This document shows positions 1 through 8,014 of a stretch of DNA of 64,000 bases, piece by piece (position 1 is the first letter of the stretch; each line of letters opens with the position of its first letter). Below the pieces are notes generated by a model. The model searched no databases and was not told the DNA's origin. It was given only the letters and a program-made list of their open reading frames with translations. The DNA comes from Bradyrhizobium sp. 4. Lineage in GTDB: Bacteria; Pseudomonadota; Alphaproteobacteria; Rhizobiales; Xanthobacteraceae. The stretch is taken from contig NZ_CP064686.1 in the NCBI RefSeq assembly GCF_023100905.1, positions 6,901,001 to 6,965,000 on the forward strand, in the 5' to 3' direction. Position numbers and translations under genes: made by a program.

Positions 1-873
1 GGCATTCCCGACTTCAAGATGGAAAAGAACGTCATCGACCGCCGGGTCACGCAGATGGAAGGCGAAGGCGTCACCTTCCATTACAACAGCCATGTCGGCG
101 TCGACGGCAATGTCGACCCGCGCGAGATGCTCAACGAGTACGACGCCGTGGCGCTGACCGGCGGCGCCGAAGCCCCGCGCGACCTGCCGATCCCCGGCCG
201 CGACCTCGCAGGCATCCACTACGCCATGGACTTCCTGCCGCAGCAGAACCGCCGCGTGTCCGAGGAGCCGCTCGGCGGCGTCCAGGAGATTTTGGCCGGT
301 GGCAAGCATGTGGTCGTCATCGGCGGCGGCGACACCGGATCCGACTGCATCGGCACCTCGCTGCGCCAGGGCGCGCTCTCCGTGACCCAGCTCGAGATCA
401 TGCCCGCCCCGCCGGAGCACGAGAACAAGGGCCTCACCTGGCCGAACTGGCCGCTCAAGATGCGGACGTCCTCCAGCCAGGCCGAAGGCGCGGTCCGCGA
501 ATTCGCCGTGCTGACGCAAAAGTTCACCGGCGACAACGGCCAAGTGAAGAAGCTGCACTGCGTCCGCGTTGACGACAAGTTCAAGCCGATCGCCGGCACC
601 GAGTTCGAGCTCGACGCCGACCTCGTCCTGCTCGCGATGGGTTTCGTCCACCCGGTGCACGAGGGCCTGCTCAAGATGCTCTCGGTCGAGCTCGACCCCC
701 GCGGCAACGTCAAGGCCAACACGCTCGACTACCAGACCTCGCGCCCGAACGTGTTCACGGCCGGCGACATGCGCCGCGGCCAATCGCTGGTGGTCTGGGC
801 GATCCGCGAGGGCCGGCTGTGCGCCCGGTCGATCGATACGTTCCTGATGGGGAAGACGGATCTGCCGCGCTGA
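1..873 (+). CDS. gltD: Glutamate synthase (NADPH) small subunit, 3' part
   Basis: The reading frame is open from base 1, so the gene begins upstream of the window and only its C-terminal 290 residues are present. GltD passes electrons from NADPH through FAD and Fe-S clusters to the large subunit GltB for glutamate synthesis from glutamine and 2-oxoglutarate. A second dinucleotide-binding motif (VVIGGGDTGSDC) lies at about residue 106 of the fragment. The C-terminal FAD-contact segment TAGDMRRGQSLVVWAIREGR is present, as is the family stretch around PEHENKGLTWPNWP. Cytoplasmic; gltB is expected upstream outside the window. The stop is followed by a palindromic repeat that may terminate transcription. 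Confidence 0.95.
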   Translation, partial: GIPDFKMEKNVIDRRVTQMEGEGVTFHYNSHVGVDGNVDPREMLNEYDAVALTGGAEAPRDLPIPGRDLAGIHYAMDFLPQQNRRVSEEPLGGVQEILAGGKHVVVIGGGDTGSDCIGTSLRQGALSVTQLEIMPAPPEHENKGLTWPNWPLKMRTSSSQAEGAVREFAVLTQKFTGDNGQVKKLHCVRVDDKFKPIAGTEFELDADLVLLAMGFVHPVHEGLLKMLSVELDPRGNVKANTLDYQTSRPNVFTAGDMRRGQSLVVWAIREGRLCARSIDTFLMGKTDLPR

Positions 874-904
874 GCCGCCGCGGCTTAAGGCAGACAGACA
901 ATCC

Positions 905-1036
905 GCTGTCGTCCTGGCGAAAGCCAGGACCCATACCGCGTGATCCCTCGATCGTGACCGATCGCAATACCAAACGACGAGTCTTCGCCAAACCACGCCC
1001 GTGGTAATGGGTCCTGGCTTTCGCCAGGACGACACC
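905..1036. repeat. Dispersed palindromic element (GTCCTGGC family)
   Basis: Each end contains its own hairpin, GTCCTGGC-GAAA-GCCAGGAC at 911-930 and its mirror at 1011-1030, so the whole is a large inverted repeat. It fills the gap between the convergent gltD and beta-barrel genes and could work as a two-way transcription terminator. The family name is mine. Confidence 0.7.
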
Positions 1037-1076
1037 TGAGGTTTGGCCTTATTGGGAGCCTACGGTCGGGTGCCCT

Positions 1077-2843
1077 CTAATTCTGCAGCCTCACCCCGAC
1101 CATCACCACCGTCCCCTGCGAGCTTGAGCCCGGCTGGTTCGAATCCAGGATGTCGTGGCGGAGCGTGCCCTTGATCCAGATGTTGCGATTGAGCTTGTAG
1201 ATCAGATTGCTTTCGAACGAGTAGGTCTTGTCGTTGCGATTCTGGCCCTGGTAGTCGTAGGTGCCGTAGGTGAACTTGCCCACTGCCGTAAGCCAGCGGC
1301 GGAAGTCGTGATCGACTTCGGCGGCGTAGGTGTGCACCAGCACGCCGGAGGAGCCGGGGATGGTGGTCTCGGCGATCTGCGTGTCGGTGGCGAATTTCAC
1401 CGTGGTCAGGCCGCTTGCATTCCAGATCAGCGAGCCCGAGGTCAGGAAGCCCGCGAGCTGGCTCAGGCGCGGATCGACATAGTTGCGCGCGGAATAGCCG
1501 ACCGAGACCTCGCCGGTGAGGATCCGCGAGAACTCGAAGGACGTGCCGACCTTGGCGTAGCCGCCGTTCGAATCGCGGAAGAAGCCATTGCGGTCGGCGG
1601 CCTGGTCGTGGACGCGTGTGTCGCCCTGGATCTCGACGAACGGCTTCAGGCCCGGCTTGAGATCGTAGGAGAAGCGCCCCACGCCGCCATATTGGTTGAA
1701 GTCGCGGTCATCGTTGCTGAAGGTGGAGCCGTCGGTGAGTTTCGAGTTGGTGTAGGCGGTGCGATCCGCGTTGGCGCCGGCCGCGACCTGGAAGCGGTTG
1801 AAGGTCTGGTCGAAGCCGACGGTCGTGCCATAGGTCGCGTAAACAGGATATTTCTGCAGACCGGCCTGCACGTTCGGGCTGCCGGGATTATCGGTGGCGA
1901 GCCGCAGGCGCAGTTGCGTGGTCAGCTTGAGATCGCGATTGACGTCGATGCGGCCGTCGACATGGCCGTTGAAGTCGGGGCGGTCCACCTCGACCGGCGA
2001 GGGCGAGGCAAAGCCGTCGATCGTCGCCGGCATGTTGTTGGTGTAGCCCGAGAACGAGCCGCGCAGATCCGCGACCAGCGCGTGGCGCTCCCAGTCGGAC
2101 GCCACGAGGAGATCGGGCGCGACCACATAAACCGGCGAGCCGACCGGCTTGCTCAGACGCGCCGGATTGGTGTCGTAGCCGGTGGAGAGCTCGAGCCCGC
2201 CCTTGATCAAGAAGCTGCCGGCATAGTCGCCGACCGCGCCGAATGCATCGTCATCGATCTTGAGGCGGCGGCGCAGCGGCTGGCCGGGCACGTTGCCGGC
2301 CATCGCCGGGGCGACCGGAGTCTTGTGCGCCGTCTCGGAGGGCGGCGGCGCGATGCGTGGCGGGCCGAGCGTTCGCTCCGGCGTCGCCGGCGGCACCGGC
2401 GAGCCGGGGCCGACCGGACGCTTCGGCTTCGCCTGTCCGGGATAAAACTTTGGCTGCTGTCGCTTGCGGTTGAGCGAGTCGTAGCCGGAAGCGCTGGCGC
2501 CATTGGCGGCGGGCAAGCCGTAGATCGGGACCTGACCGGTCGGGCTTTGGTTGGTCGGGTTTTGGCCCACGCGCGCCGGCGTCTGCTGGCGTTTGCGCAA
2601 ATCGGCGTTGGGATCGGGCAGTGTCGGCAGCGCATCCGACGGTGCCTGCGGCACGCCCGCGGTACGGCGCGTCGGCAGCGTGTCGGGCGAGGCGAAGCCA
2701 CCGCGGTTGGGACTGAACAGGTCTGGGGTGAGGCTCTGGGCGGCCACGGGGGCGCTTCCAAGGACCGTCAGCGCAAAGCACGGCAAAGCCGCGCGCAGGA
2801 AATGCGCGCGTTTGCTCCGGCTCGTGCCTGGAGACGACCCCAC
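1077..2843 (-). CDS. Outer-membrane beta-barrel protein (putative porin-like)
   Basis: 588 residues from a GTG start with GGAG about 10 bases upstream. Residues 1-36 form a signal peptide: a basic RSKRAHFLRA stretch, a hydrophobic core, and AQS at the cleavage site. Residues about 40-200 are Pro-, Arg- and Gln-rich and look disordered, a periplasmic or linker region. From about 200 to the end, alternating hydrophobic and polar residues with many aromatics suggest amphipathic beta-strands, and the last strand ends in VGVRLQN. This fits the putative beta-barrel porin 2 type common in Bradyrhizobium; that assignment is from memory. Substrate unknown. It is divergent from kdsD, with about 190 bp between them for both promoters. 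Confidence 0.75.
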   Translation of the reverse strand: MGSSPGTSRSKRAHFLRAALPCFALTVLGSAPVAAQSLTPDLFSPNRGGFASPDTLPTRRTAGVPQAPSDALPTLPDPNADLRKRQQTPARVGQNPTNQSPTGQVPIYGLPAANGASASGYDSLNRKRQQPKFYPGQAKPKRPVGPGSPVPPATPERTLGPPRIAPPPSETAHKTPVAPAMAGNVPGQPLRRRLKIDDDAFGAVGDYAGSFLIKGGLELSTGYDTNPARLSKPVGSPVYVVAPDLLVASDWERHALVADLRGSFSGYTNNMPATIDGFASPSPVEVDRPDFNGHVDGRIDVNRDLKLTTQLRLRLATDNPGSPNVQAGLQKYPVYATYGTTVGFDQTFNRFQVAAGANADRTAYTNSKLTDGSTFSNDDRDFNQYGGVGRFSYDLKPGLKPFVEIQGDTRVHDQAADRNGFFRDSNGGYAKVGTSFEFSRILTGEVSVGYSARNYVDPRLSQLAGFLTSGSLIWNASGLTTVKFATDTQIAETTIPGSSGVLVHTYAAEVDHDFRRWLTAVGKFTYGTYDYQGQNRNDKTYSFESNLIYKLNRNIWIKGTLRHDILDSNQPGSSSQGTVVMVGVRLQN

Positions 2844-3034
2844 GATGGAAGAACTCCAACGAAATCAAATACTTTCGCGATTGTCCCCACCGATCGGCGG
2901 GAACCATCGTTAATGGAGTTAAAACAATTATGGTTAACGACCGGTTGAGGGTTGGGGCGCCCTCGTCGCCTCGAAGGTCGTGGCGTGCTAAGCAGGCGCC
3001 AACGGGCGAACGCCCCTCCTCCCTGGACCAGAAC

Positions 3035-4042
3035 ATGCCGAGTTCGAAACCGCTGATGACCCAATCATCCGGCCCCATTCCCGACAGCGTCGAATCCGCA
3101 CTCCGCACCCTGGAAACGGAGAGCGGCGGTATCAACGCGCTCGCCGCCGCCCTGCGCGGCCCGCTTGGCGCGAGCTTCGCCAAGGCGGTCGATCTGATCC
3201 GCAACGCAAAGGGCCGCGTCATCGTCACCGGGCTCGGCAAGTCGGGCCATATGGGTCGCAAGATCGCGGCAACGCTGGCCTCGACCGGCACGCCCGCCTT
3301 CTTCGTCCATGCCGCCGAAGCCGGTCATGGCGACCTCGGCATGATCACGCCCGACGATGTCATCATGGCGCTGTCCTGGTCCGGCGAGCAGCCGGAGATG
3401 AAGACGCTGGTGAACTATTCGGCACGGTTCGCCATTCCCATGATCGCGGTGACGTCGAACGCGGCGTCCTCGCTGGGACAAGCCGCCGACATCGTGATCG
3501 AGCTGCCGAAGGCGCGCGAGGCCTGCCCGCACAATCTGGCGCCGACCACCTCGACCCTGATGCAGGCCGCGATCGGCGATGCCATTGCGATCGCGCTGCT
3601 CGAAGGCCGCGGTTTCACCGCGCTGGAGTTCGCGCATTTCCACCCCGGCGGCAAGTTAGGGGCGATGCTGAAATTCGTCCGCGACTACATGCGCACCGGT
3701 GCGGAGATCCCGGTCAAGCCGCTCGGCACCAAGATGTCGGACGCGGTGATGGAGATGTCGGCCAAGGGTCTCGGCTGCGTCTGCATCGTCAACGATGCGG
3801 CAGAGGCCGTCGGCATCATCACTGACGGCGATCTACGCCGCCAGATGCGGCCGGACCTGCTGGCGGCGTCGGTCGACGACATCATGACCAGGCAGCCAAA
3901 GACCGTGCCGCCCTCGATGCTCGCCACCGAGATGATCGAGGTGCTGAACACCCGCAAGATCACGACGCTGGTCGTGACCGAGGCGGACAAGGTGGTGGGC
4001 ATCGTGCACCTGCACGATCTGCTGCGGGCGGGCGTGGCGTAG
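3035..4042 (+). CDS. kdsD: Arabinose-5-phosphate isomerase (KpsF/GutQ family)
   Basis: Interconverts D-ribulose-5-phosphate and D-arabinose-5-phosphate, the first step to Kdo for lipopolysaccharide or capsule. The 335-residue protein has an N-terminal SIS domain (about 40-185; signatures GLGKSGHMGRKIA and HAAEAGHGDLGM, closing with HFHPGGKLGAML) and two C-terminal CBS domains (about 205-330; IITDGDLRRQM and VVGIVHLHDLLRAG). This is the normal architecture and length. The frame extends upstream to 2930, but the ATG at 3035 gives the family length; an ATG at 3056 is an alternative. Cytoplasmic. No other Kdo genes are adjacent, so kdsD rests on the family; a KpsF paralogue is possible. Confidence 0.9.
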   Translation: MPSSKPLMTQSSGPIPDSVESALRTLETESGGINALAAALRGPLGASFAKAVDLIRNAKGRVIVTGLGKSGHMGRKIAATLASTGTPAFFVHAAEAGHGDLGMITPDDVIMALSWSGEQPEMKTLVNYSARFAIPMIAVTSNAASSLGQAADIVIELPKAREACPHNLAPTTSTLMQAAIGDAIAIALLEGRGFTALEFAHFHPGGKLGAMLKFVRDYMRTGAEIPVKPLGTKMSDAVMEMSAKGLGCVCIVNDAAEAVGIITDGDLRRQMRPDLLAASVDDIMTRQPKTVPPSMLATEMIEVLNTRKITTLVVTEADKVVGIVHLHDLLRAGVA

Positions 4043-4054
4043 GGGGCCACTCAC

Positions 4055-4142
4055 CGTCATTGCGAGCGCAGCGAAGCAATCCAGACTGCCTCCACGGAAA
4101 GACTCTGGATTGCTTCGTCGCAAGAGCTTCTCGCAATGACGG
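4055..4142. repeat. Dispersed palindromic element (GTCATTGCGAG family), copy 1
   Basis: Starts with GTCATTGCGAGCGCAGCGAA and ends with CTCGCAATGAC, forming an inverted repeat. A second copy lies at 5141-5220 with long matching blocks, including GGAAAGA and CTGGATTGCTTCG. It fills the gap between convergent kdsD and the decarboxylase-like gene, so a two-way terminator role is plausible. Confidence 0.8.
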
Positions 4143-4145
4143 CGG

Positions 4146-4703
4146 TTAGAGCAACGCCGGGAATCTTGCCGCCGTGTCCTCCAGCGGCAGCCGCAGCCCG
4201 TTCGCCAGATACGACACCGTGCGGTAGAAGCCGCACAGCAGCATGATCTCCAGGATCTGCGCCTCGTCGTAATGCGTCGACAGCGCGGCGAACTCGGCGT
4301 CGTCAAAGGTCGCGCGGTGATGCAGCGCGTCGACGGCGGCGATCAGCGCCTGCTCGGCCGGGGACCAGCACGGCGACCTCGCATCGCCCCGCACGGTGGC
4401 GTGCACTTCCTCCTCGGTGAGTTTCGCTGGCCCGGCAAAGACCGCGACGTGCACGCCCCATTCATATTCGCATTGGTTCAGCGCGCAGGTGCGGTCGATC
4501 ACGATCTCGCGCTGGTGCAACGACAGCGGGCCGGGATCAAGCAGGCCGCCGGCGCGAAACTTGTCCCAGGCGCGGGTATGGCCCGCCATCATCCGGAACA
4601 GCAGCAGCGGCGGCGCACCTCGCATGATGCGGTCGAACTGCGCCTGGATCTCCGGGGGATAAGGCGGGGTCAGCGGGGCAATGCGTGGTGTGGCCTGGGA
4701 CAT
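4146..4703 (-). CDS. Carboxymuconolactone decarboxylase family protein (AhpD-like)
   Basis: 185 residues, the size of single-domain CMD/AhpD-fold proteins. The core segment RTCALNQCEYEWGVHV (about residues 67-82) matches the all-helical family. It has cysteines and the Glu-Tyr-Glu-Trp pattern but not the CxxC of AhpD peroxidase partners, so peroxidase activity is doubtful and the reaction is unknown. The start has AGAGAGG upstream. It is transcribed away from the HxlR regulator at 4776, and two identical-arm palindromes lie between them, which suggests it is that regulator's target. Cytoplasmic. Confidence 0.8.
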   Translation of the reverse strand: MSQATPRIAPLTPPYPPEIQAQFDRIMRGAPPLLLFRMMAGHTRAWDKFRAGGLLDPGPLSLHQREIVIDRTCALNQCEYEWGVHVAVFAGPAKLTEEEVHATVRGDARSPCWSPAEQALIAAVDALHHRATFDDAEFAALSTHYDEAQILEIMLLCGFYRTVSYLANGLRLPLEDTAARFPALL

Positions 4704-4717
4704 CGGCCGCCTCTCTT

Positions 4718-4756
4718 GCTACATTTACTGTAGCATAACGCTACACTATCTGTAGC
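4718..4756. promoter_or_regulatory. Twin HxlR operators
   Basis: Two palindromes with identical arms, GCTACA-N5-TGTAGC, lie at 4718-4734 and 4740-4756, centres 22 bp apart (two helical turns). They occupy the short divergent region between the CMD-like gene and the HxlR gene. They are the likely sites for cooperative repression of both genes. Confidence 0.75.
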
Positions 4757-4775
4757 ATTGCGCAAGAGGGCGGCG

Positions 4776-5114
4776 ATGGCGAAACAGACCACTTCGAGAT
4801 CGCGCGGCGTCCGTGGCTCGCGCACCGGGCGGCCGGTCATGGTGCTGCTCGACCTCCTGGGACGACGCTGGAGCCTGCGAATCCTGTGGGAGCTGCGCGA
4901 CGCCCCCCTCACCTCGCGCGCATTGCGAGCGGCCTGCGACGAGGCCTCGCCGACGGTGCTGCAGGCGCGGCTGGACGATTTGCGCGAGGCCGGGTTCGTG
5001 GAACTGGGCGAAGCTGGCGGTTACGGGCTGACGGCGCTGGGGCGGGAATTGTGCGAGACGTTCATGCCGCTGCATAGGTTTGCGGAGCGGTGGCGAAGCA
5101 AGAGCGGCGCGTAA
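4776..5114 (+). CDS. HxlR-family winged-helix transcriptional regulator
   Basis: 112 residues. The HxlR signature is clear: VLLDLLGRRWSLRILWEL at about 22-39, a recognition helix in SPTVLQARLDDLREAGFVE, and a wing. HxlR proteins are small dimeric DNA binders, often responding to aldehydes, quinones or redox stress. The ATG at 4776 is chosen because AAGAGGG sits just upstream; the TTG at 4758 would lie immediately after the second operator. Divergent from the CMD-like gene over twin palindromes, so local control and autoregulation are likely. No cysteine is visible, so thiol sensing is unlikely. Confidence 0.88.
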   Translation: MAKQTTSRSRGVRGSRTGRPVMVLLDLLGRRWSLRILWELRDAPLTSRALRAACDEASPTVLQARLDDLREAGFVELGEAGGYGLTALGRELCETFMPLHRFAERWRSKSGA

Positions 5115-5140
5115 GTCTGGCGATGCCGTCCCGACAAGCT

Positions 5141-5220
5141 TGTCATTGCGAGCGCAGCGAAGCAATCGAGACTGTCGCCGCGGAAAGATTCTGGATTGCT
5201 TCGCTTCGCTCGTAATGACG
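5141..5220. repeat. Dispersed palindromic element (GTCATTGCGAG family), copy 2
   Basis: Second copy of the element at 4055-4142, starting GTCATTGCGAGCGCAGCGAA and ending CTCGTAATGAC. It again sits in a convergent gap, between the HxlR gene and nfeD. Confidence 0.8.
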
Positions 5221-5225
5221 GCGAC

Positions 5226-5672
5226 CTAAGCCGCCGCCACCGTCAGATTCGCACCGTCGACCTGCACCACCTTCACACGCGTGCCCGCCGGCGTATCAGG
5301 ACCTGCGACGCGCCAGACGGTGTCGCCGATGCGCATGGTGCCGTTGCCGTCGACAATCGGCTTCTCCAGCGTGAACTCGCGGCCGAGGAGCGCATCCGCG
5401 CGCTTGTTGAGGAAGGGGCTGGCGGCAATTGCATCCGGCTTCGGCCGGGCGAGCCGGCGCCAGACCGGCACGGCGGCGGCGGCGAAGATCGCGAACATCA
5501 CGAGCTGGATCTGCCAGGATATCGCTACTCCGAACGAGATCAGCCCGACGAGCAGCGCGGCGAGCCCGAGCCAGAACAGGAACACGCCCGGCGCCAGCAC
5601 CTCCAGCGCCATCAGGATGAAGCCGAAGATCAGCCAATTCCAGGTGCCGAGCGATACGAACATGTCGGTCAT
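5226..5672 (-). CDS. NfeD family membrane protein
   Basis: 148 residues. Short-form NfeD: membrane segments at about residues 10-30 (IFGFILMALEVLAPGVFLFWLGLA), 33-48 and 52-70, then a C-terminal OB-fold domain (about 85-148) with GREFTLEKPIVDGNGTMRIGDTVWRV. NfeD proteins partner SPFH/stomatin proteins at membranes. Here it lies 70 bp downstream of an SPFH gene on the same strand, the usual NfeD-SPFH pairing. The ATG at 5672 begins MTDMFVSL and gives the family length; upstream codons in the frame are arginine-rich non-coding sequence. Confidence 0.88.
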   Translation of the reverse strand: MTDMFVSLGTWNWLIFGFILMALEVLAPGVFLFWLGLAALLVGLISFGVAISWQIQLVMFAIFAAAAVPVWRRLARPKPDAIAASPFLNKRADALLGREFTLEKPIVDGNGTMRIGDTVWRVAGPDTPAGTRVKVVQVDGANLTVAAA

Positions 5673-5742
5673 GACACGACCTCTTTGAAATGGCGCATGC
5701 CCTCGTCGGAAAACCGGTGTCCACTTTTCCGGGGCATGCGCT

Positions 5743-6744
5743 TTACCCCTGCCGCGGCGGCACCGCCGGCGGCGTGCTGCCGGTCGTCGGCACCGCCGCG
5801 CGACGAGCGGCGGCAGCCGCGGATGCCGCACTCTCGCCGAACGTCGCCTTGGCGATCTCGCCGATGCCGGCGAGCGAGCCGAGCATGCTGGTGGCTTCGA
5901 TCGGCAGCATGATGATCTTCTGGTTCGGAGAGTCCGCGAACTGGCCGAACGCCTTGATATACTTGTCGGCGATAAAATAGTTCAGCGCCGCGACGTCGCC
6001 CTTGGCGATGGCTTCACTGACCATCTGCGTCGCCTTGGCCTCGGCTTCCGCCGACCGCTCGCGCGCTTCGGCGTCGCGGAAGGCGGCCTCGCGGCGACCT
6101 TCCGCCTGGAGGATCTGGCCCTGCTTGGCACCCTCTGCGCGCAGGATCTCGGACTGGCGCGCACCTTCAGCCTGAAGGATGTCGGCGCGTTTGACGCGCT
6201 CGGCCTTCATCTGTCGGCCCATGGCCTCGACGAGGTCTGCCGGCGGCACGATGTCCTTGATCTCGATACGATTGACCTTGAGGCCCCAGGGCGAGACAGC
6301 GGCATCGACCACACGCAGCAGGCGCTCGTTGATTTCGTCACGGTGCGACAACACCTGGTCGAGATCCATCGAACCCATCACCGAACGGATGTTGGTCATG
6401 GTCAGCACGGTGACGGCCTGGGTCAGGTTGGAAACCTCGTAGCTCGCCTTGGCGGCATCGAACACCTGAAAGAAGGCGACGCCGTCGACCGTCACGGTGG
6501 CGTTGTCCTTGGTGATCACCTCCTGCTCGGGGATGTCGATCACCTGCTCCATCATGTTGATCTTGCGTCCGACGCGATCGAAATAGGGCACGATCAGATT
6601 GAGCCCGGGGCTCAGCGTCTGGGTGTATTTGCCGAACCGCTCGATGGTCCAGTCATAGCCCTGCGGTACCGTTTTCACGCCGGCAATCAGCGTGACGATG
6701 ACCAGCAAAACCAGCACAATTGCGAAAATGTCGAAACCGCTCAT
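5743..6744 (-). CDS. SPFH/Band 7 (stomatin-like, QmcA-type) membrane protein
   Basis: 333 residues: one N-terminal membrane anchor (about 4-25, FDIFAIVLVLLVIVTLIAGV), an SPFH domain (about 27-190; VPQGYDWTIERFGKYTQTLSPGLNLIVPYFDRV), a long Ala/Glu/Arg-rich coiled coil with repeated ILRAEG-type units (about 190-250), and a Pro/Ala-rich tail. It likely scaffolds a membrane microdomain or oligomeric ring. It is first in an operon with nfeD. The ATG at 6744 has GGAGGA just upstream; the upstream in-frame start at 6786 lacks such a site. Confidence 0.9.
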   Translation of the reverse strand: MSGFDIFAIVLVLLVIVTLIAGVKTVPQGYDWTIERFGKYTQTLSPGLNLIVPYFDRVGRKINMMEQVIDIPEQEVITKDNATVTVDGVAFFQVFDAAKASYEVSNLTQAVTVLTMTNIRSVMGSMDLDQVLSHRDEINERLLRVVDAAVSPWGLKVNRIEIKDIVPPADLVEAMGRQMKAERVKRADILQAEGARQSEILRAEGAKQGQILQAEGRREAAFRDAEARERSAEAEAKATQMVSEAIAKGDVAALNYFIADKYIKAFGQFADSPNQKIIMLPIEATSMLGSLAGIGEIAKATFGESAASAAAAARRAAVPTTGSTPPAVPPRQG

Positions 6745-6809
6745 ATTTCCTCCAAGGCGGGAAAAAGCCCTTTCCCGCGCTGTCATTGGTCGGGATCACG
6801 ACCCCAAGG

Positions 6810-6843
6810 GTTCAGTAAAGCGTTCAGTAAAGAGTTCAGAAGA
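6810..6843. repeat. Short tandem repeat, 12-bp unit
   Basis: GTTCAGTAAAG occurs at 6810-6820 and again at 6822-6832, and a partial third copy (GTTCAGAAGA) starts at 6834. It lies about 70-100 bp upstream of the SPFH start in the operon's promoter region (6745-7014), so it may be a regulator-binding array. Nothing else was recognised in that 270-bp gap. Confidence 0.6.
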
Positions 6844-7014
6844 TTCAAGGCTCAGCGGTCGTGCCTGGTTTCGGCATCGGCAGGATTCTACACAAGACGC
6901 CGGGAGAGGGAATGGTCGCGATTATGTATTTGCGAGGCGCTCTTGAAAGCGTGCTGGCGTAGACCTAGCGCCGACGTTAACGAATCCGGCCATGCCGGCC
7001 GTCGCAGCCGAATC

Positions 7015-7989
7015 CTACTCGATGACCTCGTTCGCGGTTGCGAGCAGGCTTGGCGGAAGCGTGACGCCGATCGCCTTCGCAGTCTTCAAGTTGATCGCGA
7101 GCTCGAACGTGGTGGGATTCTGGACCGGCAAGTCGGCCGCTCGCGCACCCTTCAGGATGCGATCGATATAGGAGGCGGCGCGGCGGAGCTGCTCGGCGCT
7201 ATCGGTACTGTAGGACATCAAGCCACCCTCGTCGACGAAGGTGCGGCTCCAGAACACCGCCGGCACGCGCGCTTCATTGATCGCCGCCAGCAGAAGCGCA
7301 CGGTTGGACATGGTGAAGAAGTCCGGCAGCACCAGTAGGCCGCCGTCTTTCCGTAGGGCCAGGGCGGCGATCGAGGCCGTGTCATGGACCGGCACGGGCT
7401 CCACCGTCACATCGAGCGCGCGGCCGGCGTCCTCGATCGTACGCAGCATCAGCGGCGCGAACGGCGCAGTGGCGGGATTGTAGACGACCAAGACACGGGA
7501 CGGTTTTGGCGTGACCTGCGTCAGCATCTCCAGCCATTTGCCGGCCAGCGGGCCGTCGTAATCGGTGAAGCCGGTGACATTGCCGCCGGGATGGGCGAGA
7601 TTCTGGACAAAGCCCTGGCTGACAGGATCTGTGACGACGGCGAAAACGATCGGGATGGTCGTCGTGCGCCGGCGCAGCTCCTCGACCGAGGGCGTGCCGA
7701 CCGCAAGCAGGATGTCGGGCTTGAGCGCCACGAGTTCGTCGGCGAATTGCGCGATCCGTGCGCGGTCGCCGCCGCCGTTGCGCCAATCAATCTTGAGGCT
7801 GTCGTGCTCCTTCCAGCCATGGCCGGCAAGCGCCTCGACCAGGACCGCGCTACGCGTCTGACCGATCGCATCGTCGGCCGCAGTGACCGAGAGCACGCCA
7901 AGCCGGCGCGCCGCATTCGTTTGCGCCAGCACCGAGGCCGGCAGCGCCGCAATCACCCCAAGAAGCGCCAGAACCTCGCGGCGGTTCAT
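7015..7989 (-). CDS. ABC transporter substrate-binding protein (PF04392-type)
   Basis: 324 residues with an N-terminal signal peptide (MNRREVLALLGVIAALPASVLAQ, twin Arg but no full Tat motif). The mature part has the two-lobed fold typical of PF04392: RRLGVLSV, the PDILLAVGTPSVEEL segment, VVTDPVSQGFVQNLAHPGGNVTG, and a C-terminal PTTFELAINLKTAKAIGV. These proteins bind small organic ligands such as aromatic amino acids, but the ligand cannot be read from sequence. No permease or ATPase is adjacent, so it is an orphan here. The stop of hemH lies 25 bp upstream on the same strand; cotranscription is possible. Confidence 0.85.
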   Translation of the reverse strand: MNRREVLALLGVIAALPASVLAQTNAARRLGVLSVTAADDAIGQTRSAVLVEALAGHGWKEHDSLKIDWRNGGGDRARIAQFADELVALKPDILLAVGTPSVEELRRRTTTIPIVFAVVTDPVSQGFVQNLAHPGGNVTGFTDYDGPLAGKWLEMLTQVTPKPSRVLVVYNPATAPFAPLMLRTIEDAGRALDVTVEPVPVHDTASIAALALRKDGGLLVLPDFFTMSNRALLLAAINEARVPAVFWSRTFVDEGGLMSYSTDSAEQLRRAASYIDRILKGARAADLPVQNPTTFELAINLKTAKAIGVTLPPSLLATANEVIE

Positions 7990-8014
7990 GGGGCGCTCCT
8001 CAGATCCAGGCTCA

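Noticed and set aside
1155..2948. A 597-residue reading frame on the plus strand opposite the beta-barrel gene
   Set aside because: It is antisense to a gene with a clear signal peptide and barrel pattern, and its composition (Arg/Ala/Gly/Val-rich) is typical of a shadow frame in high-GC DNA.
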